Shown: piece after piece, positions 1-6,758 of the stretch
How positions within the stretch are numbered: the stretch's first letter is position 1
Layout: each line of letters starts with the position of its first letter
Assembly (NCBI GenBank): GCA_045637525.1
Contig: JAZTZP010000078.1
Location: 30,579-94,578, forward strand
Direction of reading: 5' to 3'
From: JAZTZP01 sp045637525
GTDB taxonomy: Bacteria; Bacillota; Clostridia; UBA1381
Length of the DNA stretch: 64,000 nucleotides
Program-made: the position numbers and the translations under genes
The notes under the pieces: generated by a model
Told to the model about the DNA's origin: nothing
Databases searched by the model: none
What the model saw: only the letters and a program-made list of their open reading frames with translations

Positions 1-180
1 GTTCTTTCGCCGCCTATGTGCTTTACGAAAAGTACGGTTGGGGAAGCGGATGCCGGGATGCTGTCGAAGCGGCTTAATGAAAGCACGATTGACGTTATAA
101 CGGACAGGGACGGAGTGAATTATAAGTTTAAGCTTGTTGAAACGGTAAAGCGGCTGAGTTTTAAGAAAATAGCGAATTGA
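1..180 (+). CDS. 3' end of an unidentified protein
   Basis: An open frame enters from the left edge and ends at a TGA at 178-180, giving 59 C-terminal residues. The stretch is hydrophilic and rich in Lys/Arg and Thr near its end, with no membrane segment or motif I recognise. The start lies outside the window, so neither family nor function can be named. It shares strand with the next gene, 113 bases downstream, but that gap is enough for a separate promoter. Confidence 0.6.
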   Translation, partial: VLSPPMCFTKSTVGEADAGMLSKRLNESTIDVITDRDGVNYKFKLVETVKRLSFKKIAN

Positions 181-293
181 ATACTTTTGCGTGCAAATTC
201 TATGGTTATAAAAACCGATTGTCATCTCTTGTCATATTATATAATAAGCCCTGAAAAAATCGGGGTTTAAAAATATAAGGCAGGTGATAGAAT

Positions 294-764
294 ATGTATG
301 ATCGTGAAAAGGCAGTTCTGTATGCTCATACATGGGCATTTCGCAGAAATCCCAAATATCTTGACTACTCGGATCTGGGCGGTGACTGCACTTCGTTTGC
401 CTCACAGGTACTTTATGCAGGATTCGGAGAAATGAATTTTCGTCCTGTTTACGGATGGTATTATACAGATGGAAATAACAAAGCCCCGGCATGGACGGGG
501 GTGAATGAGCTGTATAATTTCCTGACAACGAACAGGGGGGCAGGCCCGAAAGCTGTGAATGCGGATATTTCGGAAATAGAGCCGGGAGACCTGATACAGC
601 TTGATTTTAACTGCGACGGTCGGTTTGACCATACTCCGGTTATTGTGGATGTGGGAGAGCGTACGCCCGATACAATACTTGTTGCGGCACATTCAAATGA
701 CAGCGATAACAGACCGCTGTCCACATATAATTATTGTGATATACGATTTTTGCATATAATATAA
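294..764 (+). CDS. Amidase_6-type (putative amidase domain) protein
   Basis: A 156-residue protein with no signal peptide. It resembles the Amidase_6 (NlpC/P60-like) domain: an N-terminal Y-D-R-E-K-A-V-x-Y-A helix, then GGDCTSFASQ around residues 29-38 with the candidate catalytic Cys, and a late DHTPVIVD stretch (about residues 110-117) with the candidate catalytic His. Such domains cleave amide bonds in peptides or cell-wall-related substrates; the substrate here is unknown. The ATG is preceded by an AGG-CAGGTG ribosome binding site. The protein is almost all catalytic domain, unlike the larger wall enzymes that carry it. A related domain forms the tip of the Rhs protein at 51830-54445. A bidirectional terminator follows. 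Confidence 0.75.
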   Translation: MYDREKAVLYAHTWAFRRNPKYLDYSDLGGDCTSFASQVLYAGFGEMNFRPVYGWYYTDGNNKAPAWTGVNELYNFLTTNRGAGPKAVNADISEIEPGDLIQLDFNCDGRFDHTPVIVDVGERTPDTILVAAHSNDSDNRPLSTYNYCDIRFLHII

Positions 765-775
765 ATACAGATAAA

Positions 776-811
776 AAACATCTCAATTCTTTTTACGGAA
801 TTGAGATGTTT
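776..811. terminator. Bidirectional intrinsic terminator
   Basis: A 14-bp perfect stem (776-789 with 798-811) encloses an 8-base loop, with an A-run on the left arm and T-run on the right. It sits between two convergent genes and can serve both. Confidence 0.85.
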
Positions 812-814
812 CAG

Positions 815-1597
815 TTATAAAAACATAAGCAGACTCACTGCCATTACAATCATACCCAATATTACTGCGGCGATTGTGAGCTTGCTTTTTTCATATTCTC
901 TTGCCATCGGCAGAAGCTCTTCGATTGCTATAAATACCATTATTCCGGCAACGGAGGCGAAGAGTATACCGAATACTATATCGTTAAAAAACGGCTTGAG
1001 TATCAGATACCCTAAAAGCGCTCCGATCGGTTCTGTTACACCTGAAAGAAATGATAACATAAAAGCACGTTTTTTGCTTCCTGTTGCGAAATATATCGGT
1101 GCTGCTGTTGCGATGCCTTCGGGTATGTTATGTATGGCAATTGCAACGGCTATGGCGATTCCTAAGTGCGGGTCGGTAAGCGCTGAGGTGAAGGTTGCCA
1201 TGCCTTCGGGGAAATTATGTATTCCTATGGCGAGCGCTGTAACGAAGCCCATGCGTTTTAGTTTATCGTCGTTGCCGGTTCGGGATGAACCGATGTCTCC
1301 GTCGGTTGACGGAATAAAATAATCTATCAGGCATATTATAAAAATACCGGCGAAAAATGAGCACACCGTAAGTATATATCCGGTTATATCGTTTGTTGCA
1401 CCGGTTATATAGTTACGGGCTTTTGAAAATATTTCTATCATGGAAACATATATCATAACTCCGGCGGAAAATGCGAGAGAAGCACCTAAGAACTTTGCGT
1501 TTGTCTTTTTTGTTATAACTGCGAGTGTGCTTCCTATTGTGGTCGCAAGACCGGCAAATACGGTAAGCATAAGCGCAAATATTTCATTACCGTTCAT
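815..1597 (-). CDS. zupT: ZIP-family divalent metal transporter (ZupT-like)
   Basis: A 260-residue polytopic membrane protein with the usual ZIP length and eight hydrophobic segments. The two signature metal-site helices are visible as HNFPEGMA and HNIPEGIA, the diagnostic HNxPEG motifs of the ZupT/GufA branch. The family imports Zn2+ and other divalent cations such as Mn2+ or Fe2+ across the cytoplasmic membrane; the preferred ion cannot be read from sequence. The start is supported by a GGGAGG site 8 bases upstream. It is monocistronic, convergent with the Amidase_6 gene, and its promoter side faces the left boundary of the accessory island. I see no Fur/Zur/MntR-type operator I can name. 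Confidence 0.9.
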   Translation of the reverse strand: MNGNEIFALMLTVFAGLATTIGSTLAVITKKTNAKFLGASLAFSAGVMIYVSMIEIFSKARNYITGATNDITGYILTVCSFFAGIFIICLIDYFIPSTDGDIGSSRTGNDDKLKRMGFVTALAIGIHNFPEGMATFTSALTDPHLGIAIAVAIAIHNIPEGIATAAPIYFATGSKKRAFMLSFLSGVTEPIGALLGYLILKPFFNDIVFGILFASVAGIMVFIAIEELLPMAREYEKSKLTIAAVILGMIVMAVSLLMFL

Positions 1598-1670
1598 GAA
1601 AAATCCTCCCGATTCTGATGTAGACTGGAAAATTATTTGCAGTCAGTATATAATATGACGGCAATTTTTG

Positions 1671-1711
1671 TTTGTGTAAAGTATTGGGAAAATGACAGAT
1701 TGTGATATAAT
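1671..1711 (+). repeat. Left copy of island-flanking direct repeat (promoter-like)
   Basis: A 41-base stretch nearly matches 22082-22123 (one indel, about five substitutions). It contains a promoter-like TTGGGA (1684-1689), 16-base spacer and TATAAT (1706-1711), while the right copy is the probable rnfC promoter. Here no gene follows for over 600 bases, so it looks like an orphaned duplicate of the rnf promoter. Confidence 0.6.
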
Positions 1712-2072
1712 CTTGGATTTGGAATGAAAGATGCGGAAATTGGCGCAAATACTATGTTTTTATACGAAATTTGCTGTTTTGGCGTTTTAAACTGTCAAAT
1801 TTCTGAGATGTTATAAATTATAGTTTATCGGGGAGTTTTCCCCGTTCCTCTTTTTAAATTTGTAAATTACAGATATTGCATATTTAAAGCGATTAATTAT
1901 CGAAATGCGAAAATCAACGCCGCTTTTACTGGAATATATCATGTTATTTTGATCTAACAAAAAACTAAAATATGTGTGATTTACACATAAACTGTTGTTT
2001 CGTAAATATCAACAAAATACAAATGGGAGAAATGTGCAATCAGACTTTTTTTTTTCTTTTTTTTGTATATTG
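1712..2072. other. Non-coding AT-rich stretch at the left island boundary
   Basis: No ORF with a ribosome binding site is visible on either strand. The stretch holds the 20-bp inverted repeat at 1815-1834, a short GGGGA/TCCCC hairpin right after it, and a run of T (about 2045-2064) just upstream of the island promoter that could act as an UP-like element. Confidence 0.5.
1815..1834 (+). repeat. Left terminal inverted repeat of the accessory island
   Basis: This 20-mer (AAATTATAGTTTATC plus GGGGA) is the reverse complement, with 19 of 20 matches, of 22015-22034 at the other end of the island. Its 15-base core also forms the ends of the MITE at 34485-34725 and begins the repeat at 63843. Confidence 0.7.
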
Positions 2073-2101
2073 TTTACAAGTCGAGAAAAAAGTGATATAA
2101 T
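2073..2101 (+). promoter_or_regulatory. Promoter of the CARF/TerY-P operon
   Basis: TTTACA (2073-2078), a 17-base spacer and a perfect TATAAT (2096-2101), preceded by a long T-rich tract. Transcription should begin near 2107-2109, directly at the first arm of the leader stem. Confidence 0.8.
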
Positions 2102-2152
2102 GTATGTGCGAAACAATAAGTCGATAGTAAGTTCATATAGGAGGTATTTATT

Positions 2153-2191
2153 TTGTTAAAAATACATGCTTCCTTTGTCATACTTACATGA
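2153..2191 (+). CDS. 12-residue leader peptide (MLKIHASFVILT)
   Basis: A TTG start at 2153 lies 8 bases after a strong AGGAGG (2139-2144), followed by 12 codons and TGA (2189-2191). The ORF covers the descending arm of the leader stem, so a translating or stalled ribosome would change leader folding. No repeated codon for a single amino acid is present, which argues against amino-acid-biosynthesis-type attenuation and favours sensing of general translation state or of an inhibitor. The start is inferred from spacing only. Confidence 0.6.
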   Translation: MLKIHASFVILT

Positions 2192-2238
2192 AGTATCGAT
2201 GATTGTTTCGCAAACAAGCGGAGCTATGTATTTTGGGT

Positions 2239-2274
2239 GCGTCAGCTCATAAAATGGAGCTGTCGCGTTTTTTT
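2239..2274 (+). terminator. Intrinsic terminator in the operon leader
   Basis: GCGTCAGCTC (2239-2248) pairs with 2257-2266 with one T-T mismatch, an 8-base loop and a run of seven T. It lies between promoter and first long gene, so the operon must be reached by read-through or antitermination. Confidence 0.8.
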
Positions 2275-2348
2275 ATAAAAATTTTTTTGTTAAAAATGTT
2301 AAGTAAATAAATTTATGTCTCTATATTGTCTTAAAGGAGGTAAATAGC

Positions 2349-2966
2349 ATGAGAAAATTTATTATTTGCAATGTTCCAATGAAAGCAAAAGTTGATCAAG
2401 TTGTGTATAAGAGTGATGATCTTTCGATACCGGTATCTGATAGAGCTGTTAGATATCCTGTAAATGCATTTCTTGAGAAAACACTTTCACCGGAAGATGA
2501 ACTGAAAGTATTAGTATTGGTGAAAAAAGACGAATATAGCCAGTACGAAAAAAACACACAGGATTTTATCAATGAACTTAATGCGGTTAATAAGTCCCAT
2601 GGAGTTAAAATTGAATATAAAGTAATTGATACAGAATTTGAACAGTCTCAAGAAGTTCATGAACAGCTTATGCTCAAAATTGTTGAAGAACTTGAGGTGG
2701 GTTCGCACATTATTGCAGATATAACCTATGGTTCAAAAGATCTTCCAATTGTGTTGTTTGCAACCCTTAATTTCGCAGAGAAATTCTTGGAATGTGAAAT
2801 TGACAATCTATTGTACGGCAAAGCAAGTTTTGATGGGTCAAAACCTGTAAACACCAAAATATGTGATATGATCCCGTTATACTGTTTGAATGGAGTTACT
2901 GATACTATCAGATGTGATGATCCTGAAAAAGCAAAGAAAATGCTTAGGACGCTCCTCTCTTTGTAA
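2349..2966 (+). CDS. Stand-alone CARF-like sensor protein (TM1812-related)
   Basis: A 205-residue protein with a Rossmann-like pattern: an initial beta strand (KFIICNVP), a central strand (KVLVLV, residues 53-58) and, at about residues 123-133, ADITYGSKDLP followed by a helix and LLYGK at 154-158. The D-I-T-x-G and YG signatures resemble the TM1812/Csx1-type CARF fold, which binds cyclic oligoadenylates or related nucleotides in CRISPR and other defence systems. No effector domain is fused. It is the first gene after the attenuator (AAAGGAGG site) and its stop is 12 bases from the next start, so it probably senses a ligand for this operon. CARF assignment is by motif only; nucleotide binding is inference. 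Confidence 0.65.
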   Translation: MRKFIICNVPMKAKVDQVVYKSDDLSIPVSDRAVRYPVNAFLEKTLSPEDELKVLVLVKKDEYSQYEKNTQDFINELNAVNKSHGVKIEYKVIDTEFEQSQEVHEQLMLKIVEELEVGSHIIADITYGSKDLPIVLFATLNFAEKFLECEIDNLLYGKASFDGSKPVNTKICDMIPLYCLNGVTDTIRCDDPEKAKKMLRTLLSL

Positions 2967-2978
2967 GGAGTGGTGATT

Positions 2979-3851
2979 ATGCAAAGCGAAAAGATAAAAT
3001 ACGAGAAACTAATTGCAGAATCACCGCTTTTTGAGCTTGACAAGAAAACGCATAGTACAGCATATAGAGCTGAAGTATATAAGATGAAGGAATACCTGTA
3101 TCAATATCTTAAGGCTATTAACAACGAAAAATACGGAGGGTGTGGTCTGGAAATAACAGAGGTGTCCACCCGTTGTATACAAAACTTTGATGGTGAAAAA
3201 GGCGAGTTCCTTCATTACTTTAATGCGGCGTGGAAAAAAGAGTTTTCAAGGATAGCGATGAAAACGGCAGAAGAAGAAAAGTTTCACGGGATTTACCTCG
3301 CAGAAGAACAGAGAAGAAGACTTAGAAGGGCTCTTAGATTTGCAAAAACTCGAGGCGTAGAAATTGGTTCTCTTGAATATATAAACAACGTAGCAGCTTT
3401 AACCGGGCTCAGTGAGAATGAGATAATGGAAGCAATTGAACTATATAGAGTGAGTGTCGTGAGCGACGCTGGTTCAAATGAGGATGGAGAAGAGTTCAAT
3501 ATAATAGATTTATTCAAATCAACGGACTCTGCGGAAGATTCGTTGGTGCAATCTGAAAGATGTATTGAGCTTTTGAAATGCATCGATGAAGTATACAATT
3601 CTTTACAAGACCGTCAAAGACCAATGTTTTCGGATGTTTTTACTATCAAATTGTGTGAACTCCTTGTTGGAATGCAAATCACAATTGAAGAAATAGAGTT
3701 CATAAACAAAGATATAATTGATGGATATAAGAAAACAGGAGTTGTAGTTACTCAAAGAGATCTCGCAAGAAAATATGGACGAGATGAAGCAAGTATAAGT
3801 AGAACGATTAAAGATTTTATAAAAAAATTAGATGTAATAAAGGAGAAATAA
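2979..3851 (+). CDS. Divergent sigma-70-like transcription factor
   Basis: 290 residues. A sigma-like region-2 signature is seen at about residues 70-81 (FDGEKGEFLHYF, compare the F-x-P-x-K-G-x-F-x-x-Y pattern of sigma factors), then a basic helix, a middle helical part (residues ~105-150) with an acidic linker, and a C-terminal helix-turn-helix (about 254-280: TQRDLARKYG ... ASISRTIKDF) like sigma region 4. I choose ATG 2979, 8 bases after AAGGAG, over two upstream in-frame GTGs. It could direct RNA polymerase to the island or to stress promoters, possibly under control of the kinase/phosphatase pair downstream. Sequence is far from standard ECF or group-3 factors, so a DNA-binding adaptor is the alternative. 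Confidence 0.6.
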   Translation: MQSEKIKYEKLIAESPLFELDKKTHSTAYRAEVYKMKEYLYQYLKAINNEKYGGCGLEITEVSTRCIQNFDGEKGEFLHYFNAAWKKEFSRIAMKTAEEEKFHGIYLAEEQRRRLRRALRFAKTRGVEIGSLEYINNVAALTGLSENEIMEAIELYRVSVVSDAGSNEDGEEFNIIDLFKSTDSAEDSLVQSERCIELLKCIDEVYNSLQDRQRPMFSDVFTIKLCELLVGMQITIEEIEFINKDIIDGYKKTGVVVTQRDLARKYGRDEASISRTIKDFIKKLDVIKEK

Positions 3852-3854
3852 AAA

Positions 3855-4610
3855 ATGGATATGAGTCAGAATTTTAAATTTCAGGGTGCAAGAAGATTAC
3901 CTGTTATTCTTATGCTCGATACAAGTGGATCAATGGCAGGTTCAAAAATAGATGTATTGAACACAGCGGTAAGAGAAATGTTAAATGATTTTGCCAGCGT
4001 TGACAGTAGCGAGGTGGAAATCTATACAGCAATATACACATTTGGTCCGGATGCGCAGGAGATTATCCCATTCATGGCAGCATATGAAGCAGAAAGACAA
4101 TATAGAGAACTTACAGCAGGCGGAGGAACGCCTTTAGGAGCTGCACTTAATCTTGTAAAAAATAGTATTTTGGAAAATAAAGAAACTATAACATCACGAG
4201 ATTTTCGCCCTATTATACTACTTGTTTCAGATGGTGAACCTAACGATGATTGGGAATCAAGATTTGCTGATTTCTGTGAAACTGGTAGAAGTTCAAAGTG
4301 TAGCAGAATGGCACTGAGTATCGGAGTTGGGCCTGGAACCGAAGCATACAGCATGTTGGAACAGTTTGTAAGTGCTGATCAGAAAGTGTTTATGGCATCC
4401 GACGCACGTGAAATCAAAGACTTCTTCAATATGTTTTCACAGACAACTGTTGCAAAGCTCAATACATTTACTGCAAAGCAAAAAGCAGCAGTACCCGAAG
4501 AAAATGAAGGCCAGAAAGTTTCAAACGATGAAGTGGCTTCACCTGCTGAAGAAAATACTTCAGGATATTCAAATGAGTATGACGATGATGACGATGATGA
4601 CATTTTTTAA
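3855..4610 (+). CDS. TerY-type VWA-domain protein
   Basis: 251 residues. A single VWA domain carries a complete metal-ion-dependent adhesion site: DTSGSM (D22-x-S-x-S), T92 in GGGTPLG and D126 in SDGEPND. This is the TerY family, the VWA partner in 'TerY-P' triads with a PP2C phosphatase and Ser/Thr kinase, which are the next two genes. Such VWA proteins are thought to scaffold metal-dependent complexes in the cytoplasm. The C-terminal tail is low-complexity and ends with seven aspartates encoded by a GATGAC-type repeat that overlaps the next gene's starts. AAGGAG at 3840-3845 overlaps the preceding stop, so translation is coupled to the sigma-like gene. Confidence 0.85.
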   Translation: MDMSQNFKFQGARRLPVILMLDTSGSMAGSKIDVLNTAVREMLNDFASVDSSEVEIYTAIYTFGPDAQEIIPFMAAYEAERQYRELTAGGGTPLGAALNLVKNSILENKETITSRDFRPIILLVSDGEPNDDWESRFADFCETGRSSKCSRMALSIGVGPGTEAYSMLEQFVSADQKVFMASDAREIKDFFNMFSQTTVAKLNTFTAKQKAAVPEENEGQKVSNDEVASPAEENTSGYSNEYDDDDDDDIF

Positions 4611-5331
4611 TACATACTTCAGACAAAGTAATGATATATGTTGCGGTGCTTGCGTACGCGGAGAAAAACATATTAAACTAAAAAAACCAAACCAGGATGC
4701 TATGCTTATTAAGTACACGAAGTATGGGACAATCATTGCTGTAGCAGATGGTGTTGGTTCTTTGGAAAAATCCCACTATGCAAGCAAAGCAATTGTTAAG
4801 GCAACCGCAAAATCATTTATTTTGTTTGAAAAAGGTCTTATCGGTCGTAAAGAAATAACAAAAACAATAAACAAACTATACGGCAAAAAGGTAAAACGAA
4901 AGTATCATTCTCGAGCAGCAACAACAGGAATATTTGTTGTTTTGTCACGGATGCATGGTATGTTTGCTGGACAGGTTGGAGATGGGATTTGTTTTATAGA
5001 TTTGAATGATGAAATTGTTGTTTTGAAGAAAAAGGTTGATGGTTTTCTTAATACAGCGGATGCAATTTCTCCATTAGATGATACTGTTCGTTGGACTACT
5101 AAACACTTTGATGTATCGAGTGACGATGCTGTTAAGGTTATGATAGCAACAGATGGTGTTTCAGAAACAATCATTCCCGGAATGGAAAAAGAGTGTTTGG
5201 ATTATTATCTATCAGAAGTCTCAGGTGAATCCAAATACAAGCGAAACTCAATTATGAAGAAACATTTGCAAAATTGGAATGTAAAGGCTTCAACTGATGA
5301 TAAGACTATGATTGTTTTTTCGAGAGGGTGA
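4597..5331 (+). CDS. PP2C-family Ser/Thr phosphatase of the TerY-P triad
   Basis: 244 residues from ATG 4597; its frame is open far upstream, but that part is only the overlapping VWA gene. PP2C metal-site residues are present: QD (D34), ADGVGS (D51), GQVGDG in the middle, ATDGVSE and the closing DDKT. The family removes phosphate from Ser/Thr with two Mn2+/Mg2+ ions and here probably counteracts the kinase encoded next. Six in-frame ATGs (4573, 4579, 4585, 4588, 4594, 4597) crowd the junction and none has a good ribosome binding site, so initiation probably relies on coupling to the VWA stop at 4608-4610. The exact start is uncertain by up to eight codons. Confidence 0.85.
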   Translation: MTFFNTYFRQSNDICCGACVRGEKHIKLKKPNQDAMLIKYTKYGTIIAVADGVGSLEKSHYASKAIVKATAKSFILFEKGLIGRKEITKTINKLYGKKVKRKYHSRAATTGIFVVLSRMHGMFAGQVGDGICFIDLNDEIVVLKKKVDGFLNTADAISPLDDTVRWTTKHFDVSSDDAVKVMIATDGVSETIIPGMEKECLDYYLSEVSGESKYKRNSIMKKHLQNWNVKASTDDKTMIVFSRG

Positions 5332-5336
5332 TAAGT

Positions 5337-6755
5337 ATGTCTAAAGAACAAAGTAAAAAAATAGTGTTTGATGAATTTGGGGATTCATACACATTAACAA
5401 GCGTTGTTGGTAGTGGCGGTCAGGGAACCGTCTGGAAGGTCAATGGCGATTCGAGAATTGTAGTTAAGACTCTAACAGATAGCGAAACAAGACAGATTAT
5501 TTGTGACGAAGAAACATATGATGTTTATTCGAAAAAGATTCGTTCACTAATTGCATTGAGCGTTCTTGAAGACATTCAAAATGTATCTGTACCCATAGCA
5601 ATGCTCAAAAGACCAATGTGTGGTTATGTGATGAGGTTTATGGAAGGCATGGAACAGATCAGCAGGCAGAGAACTAATGAAAAGAATTATATTTCAAAAG
5701 CTGAGACAAATCCATCGCTCAAAAAGAAATATAAGGTTATGCGTAATATTGCCGATACTGTTAGAAAACTACATAACTCTGGATTGGTTTATTGTGACTT
5801 TTCTGCCAACAACGTATTTTTGTCTAAAGGAGCTTCTGATTACGAAGCATGGTTAATAGATCCGGATAATTTATCATATGCCTCAAAGAATAAAAATTGT
5901 ATATTTACAATGGGTTTTGGTGCACCGGAGGTTTATGCTGGACATAGAAATACAATTTATTCTGATATGTTTTCCGTCGCGGTTGTTTGGTTTGAATATT
6001 TAACCGGTAGTAAACCATTCACTCGAAAAGAAGTTGTTGACACAGAAATTGAAGAGGATGATTTCGTAAGTTTATCAGCACTTGAAAATCCTGTTGAGAA
6101 CAATGAAGTATATATGTATGAGGATGAAGCAGCAGAAAAAAATGGTAGCCCTGCGGAACATGTTTTCACAGACAAGGTATACGAATTGTTTATGAGGACT
6201 TTTTCTAAGAGTGGCAGGGAAAATCCACATTCAAGACCTTCTGCCAATGAGTGGTATGCAGCTTTTAACGATGCAATAGATGAAATTTCTAAATGCAGTA
6301 ATAATCATTATCACTTGTCAGGAAAATGCGTTTGGTGTAAAGAAGAGGAATGCAAAAAGGAAGATGAAAACAAGTATTTTTCCATAGAAATAGAAGCTAT
6401 TCCGTCTTTTGGTGAACGTATTGACGATGATTGGTGTAATAAAGATATTGTATCTGAGTATCAGCCTTATGCACACAAAAAAATCATGGTGTATGTAGAA
6501 CGGACAAACAATAAAAAGGAATCAAAGGATAAAGAATTCCAAAACTTGCCGATATTCAATGGTTTTTTTGAAGGAGCAGAAAATCTTGAAGCATTAGTTT
6601 CATATGATGAAAAAGCTATTAAATTGAAGTTCTGCGATAAATATGGGAAGGCTGCTTATAAGCTCACATGGGACTATAAAAGCAATACGAAGCAGACATT
6701 CCATACATTCGGATTAAAAAGGAACTACATAATATCTTTTTGTTGGGGAGAATAA
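5337..6755 (+). CDS. Ser/Thr protein kinase of the TerY-P triad
   Basis: 472 residues, soluble, without a transmembrane segment. Kinase motifs are in order: glycine loop GSGGQG (25-30), VVK lysine (44), catalytic loop with D154 and N159 in YCDFSANNV (YCD instead of HRD), DPD instead of DFG (175-177) and the APE-like GAPEVY. Catalytic residues are retained, so it is probably active. After the kinase lobe (to about residue 320) comes a small Cys/His cluster (H-x-C-x-x-C-x-x-x-x-C pattern, residues ~325-340) and a C-terminal domain of unknown type. ATG 5337 has GAGAGGG 8 bases upstream, overlapping the phosphatase stop; an upstream GTG is less likely. Substrates could be the VWA, sigma-like or Hsp70-like partners. 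Confidence 0.85.
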   Translation: MSKEQSKKIVFDEFGDSYTLTSVVGSGGQGTVWKVNGDSRIVVKTLTDSETRQIICDEETYDVYSKKIRSLIALSVLEDIQNVSVPIAMLKRPMCGYVMRFMEGMEQISRQRTNEKNYISKAETNPSLKKKYKVMRNIADTVRKLHNSGLVYCDFSANNVFLSKGASDYEAWLIDPDNLSYASKNKNCIFTMGFGAPEVYAGHRNTIYSDMFSVAVVWFEYLTGSKPFTRKEVVDTEIEEDDFVSLSALENPVENNEVYMYEDEAAEKNGSPAEHVFTDKVYELFMRTFSKSGRENPHSRPSANEWYAAFNDAIDEISKCSNNHYHLSGKCVWCKEEECKKEDENKYFSIEIEAIPSFGERIDDDWCNKDIVSEYQPYAHKKIMVYVERTNNKKESKDKEFQNLPIFNGFFEGAENLEALVSYDEKAIKLKFCDKYGKAAYKLTWDYKSNTKQTFHTFGLKRNYIISFCWGE

Positions 6756-6758
6756 AAG

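Larger units (their letters stand above)
2108..2274 (+). ncRNA. Structured leader RNA, putative transcription attenuator
   Basis: The predicted 5' leader begins with GCGAAACAAT (2108-2117), which pairs perfectly with 2202-2211. Inside it TCGATA (2121-2126) pairs with 2194-2199 and GTAAG (2127-2131) with 2183-2187. The loop holds a ribosome binding site and a 12-codon ORF. A second hairpin, TTGTTT-CGC-AAACAA (2203-2217), overlaps and excludes the first stem. GAGCT at 2221-2225 can pair with 2244-2248 and so would compete with the terminator at 2239-2274. Translated ORF, exclusive stems and terminator form the logic of ribosome-mediated attenuation. I match it to no named RNA family. Confidence 0.65.

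Noticed and set aside
801..1322. Long plus-strand ORF across the ZIP gene
   Set aside because: It is the antisense shadow of a clear ZupT-type transporter, has no ribosome binding site and no recognisable motif.
2349..2966. CRISPR-Cas locus suggested by the CARF-like protein
   Set aside because: No array of direct repeats with spacers and no cas1, cas2, cas10, cas9 or other cas gene is visible anywhere in the window.
4372..4596. N-terminal extension of the PP2C phosphatase
   Set aside because: The frame is open only because it overlaps the VWA gene; the encoded peptide is not PP2C-like and no ribosome site precedes it.
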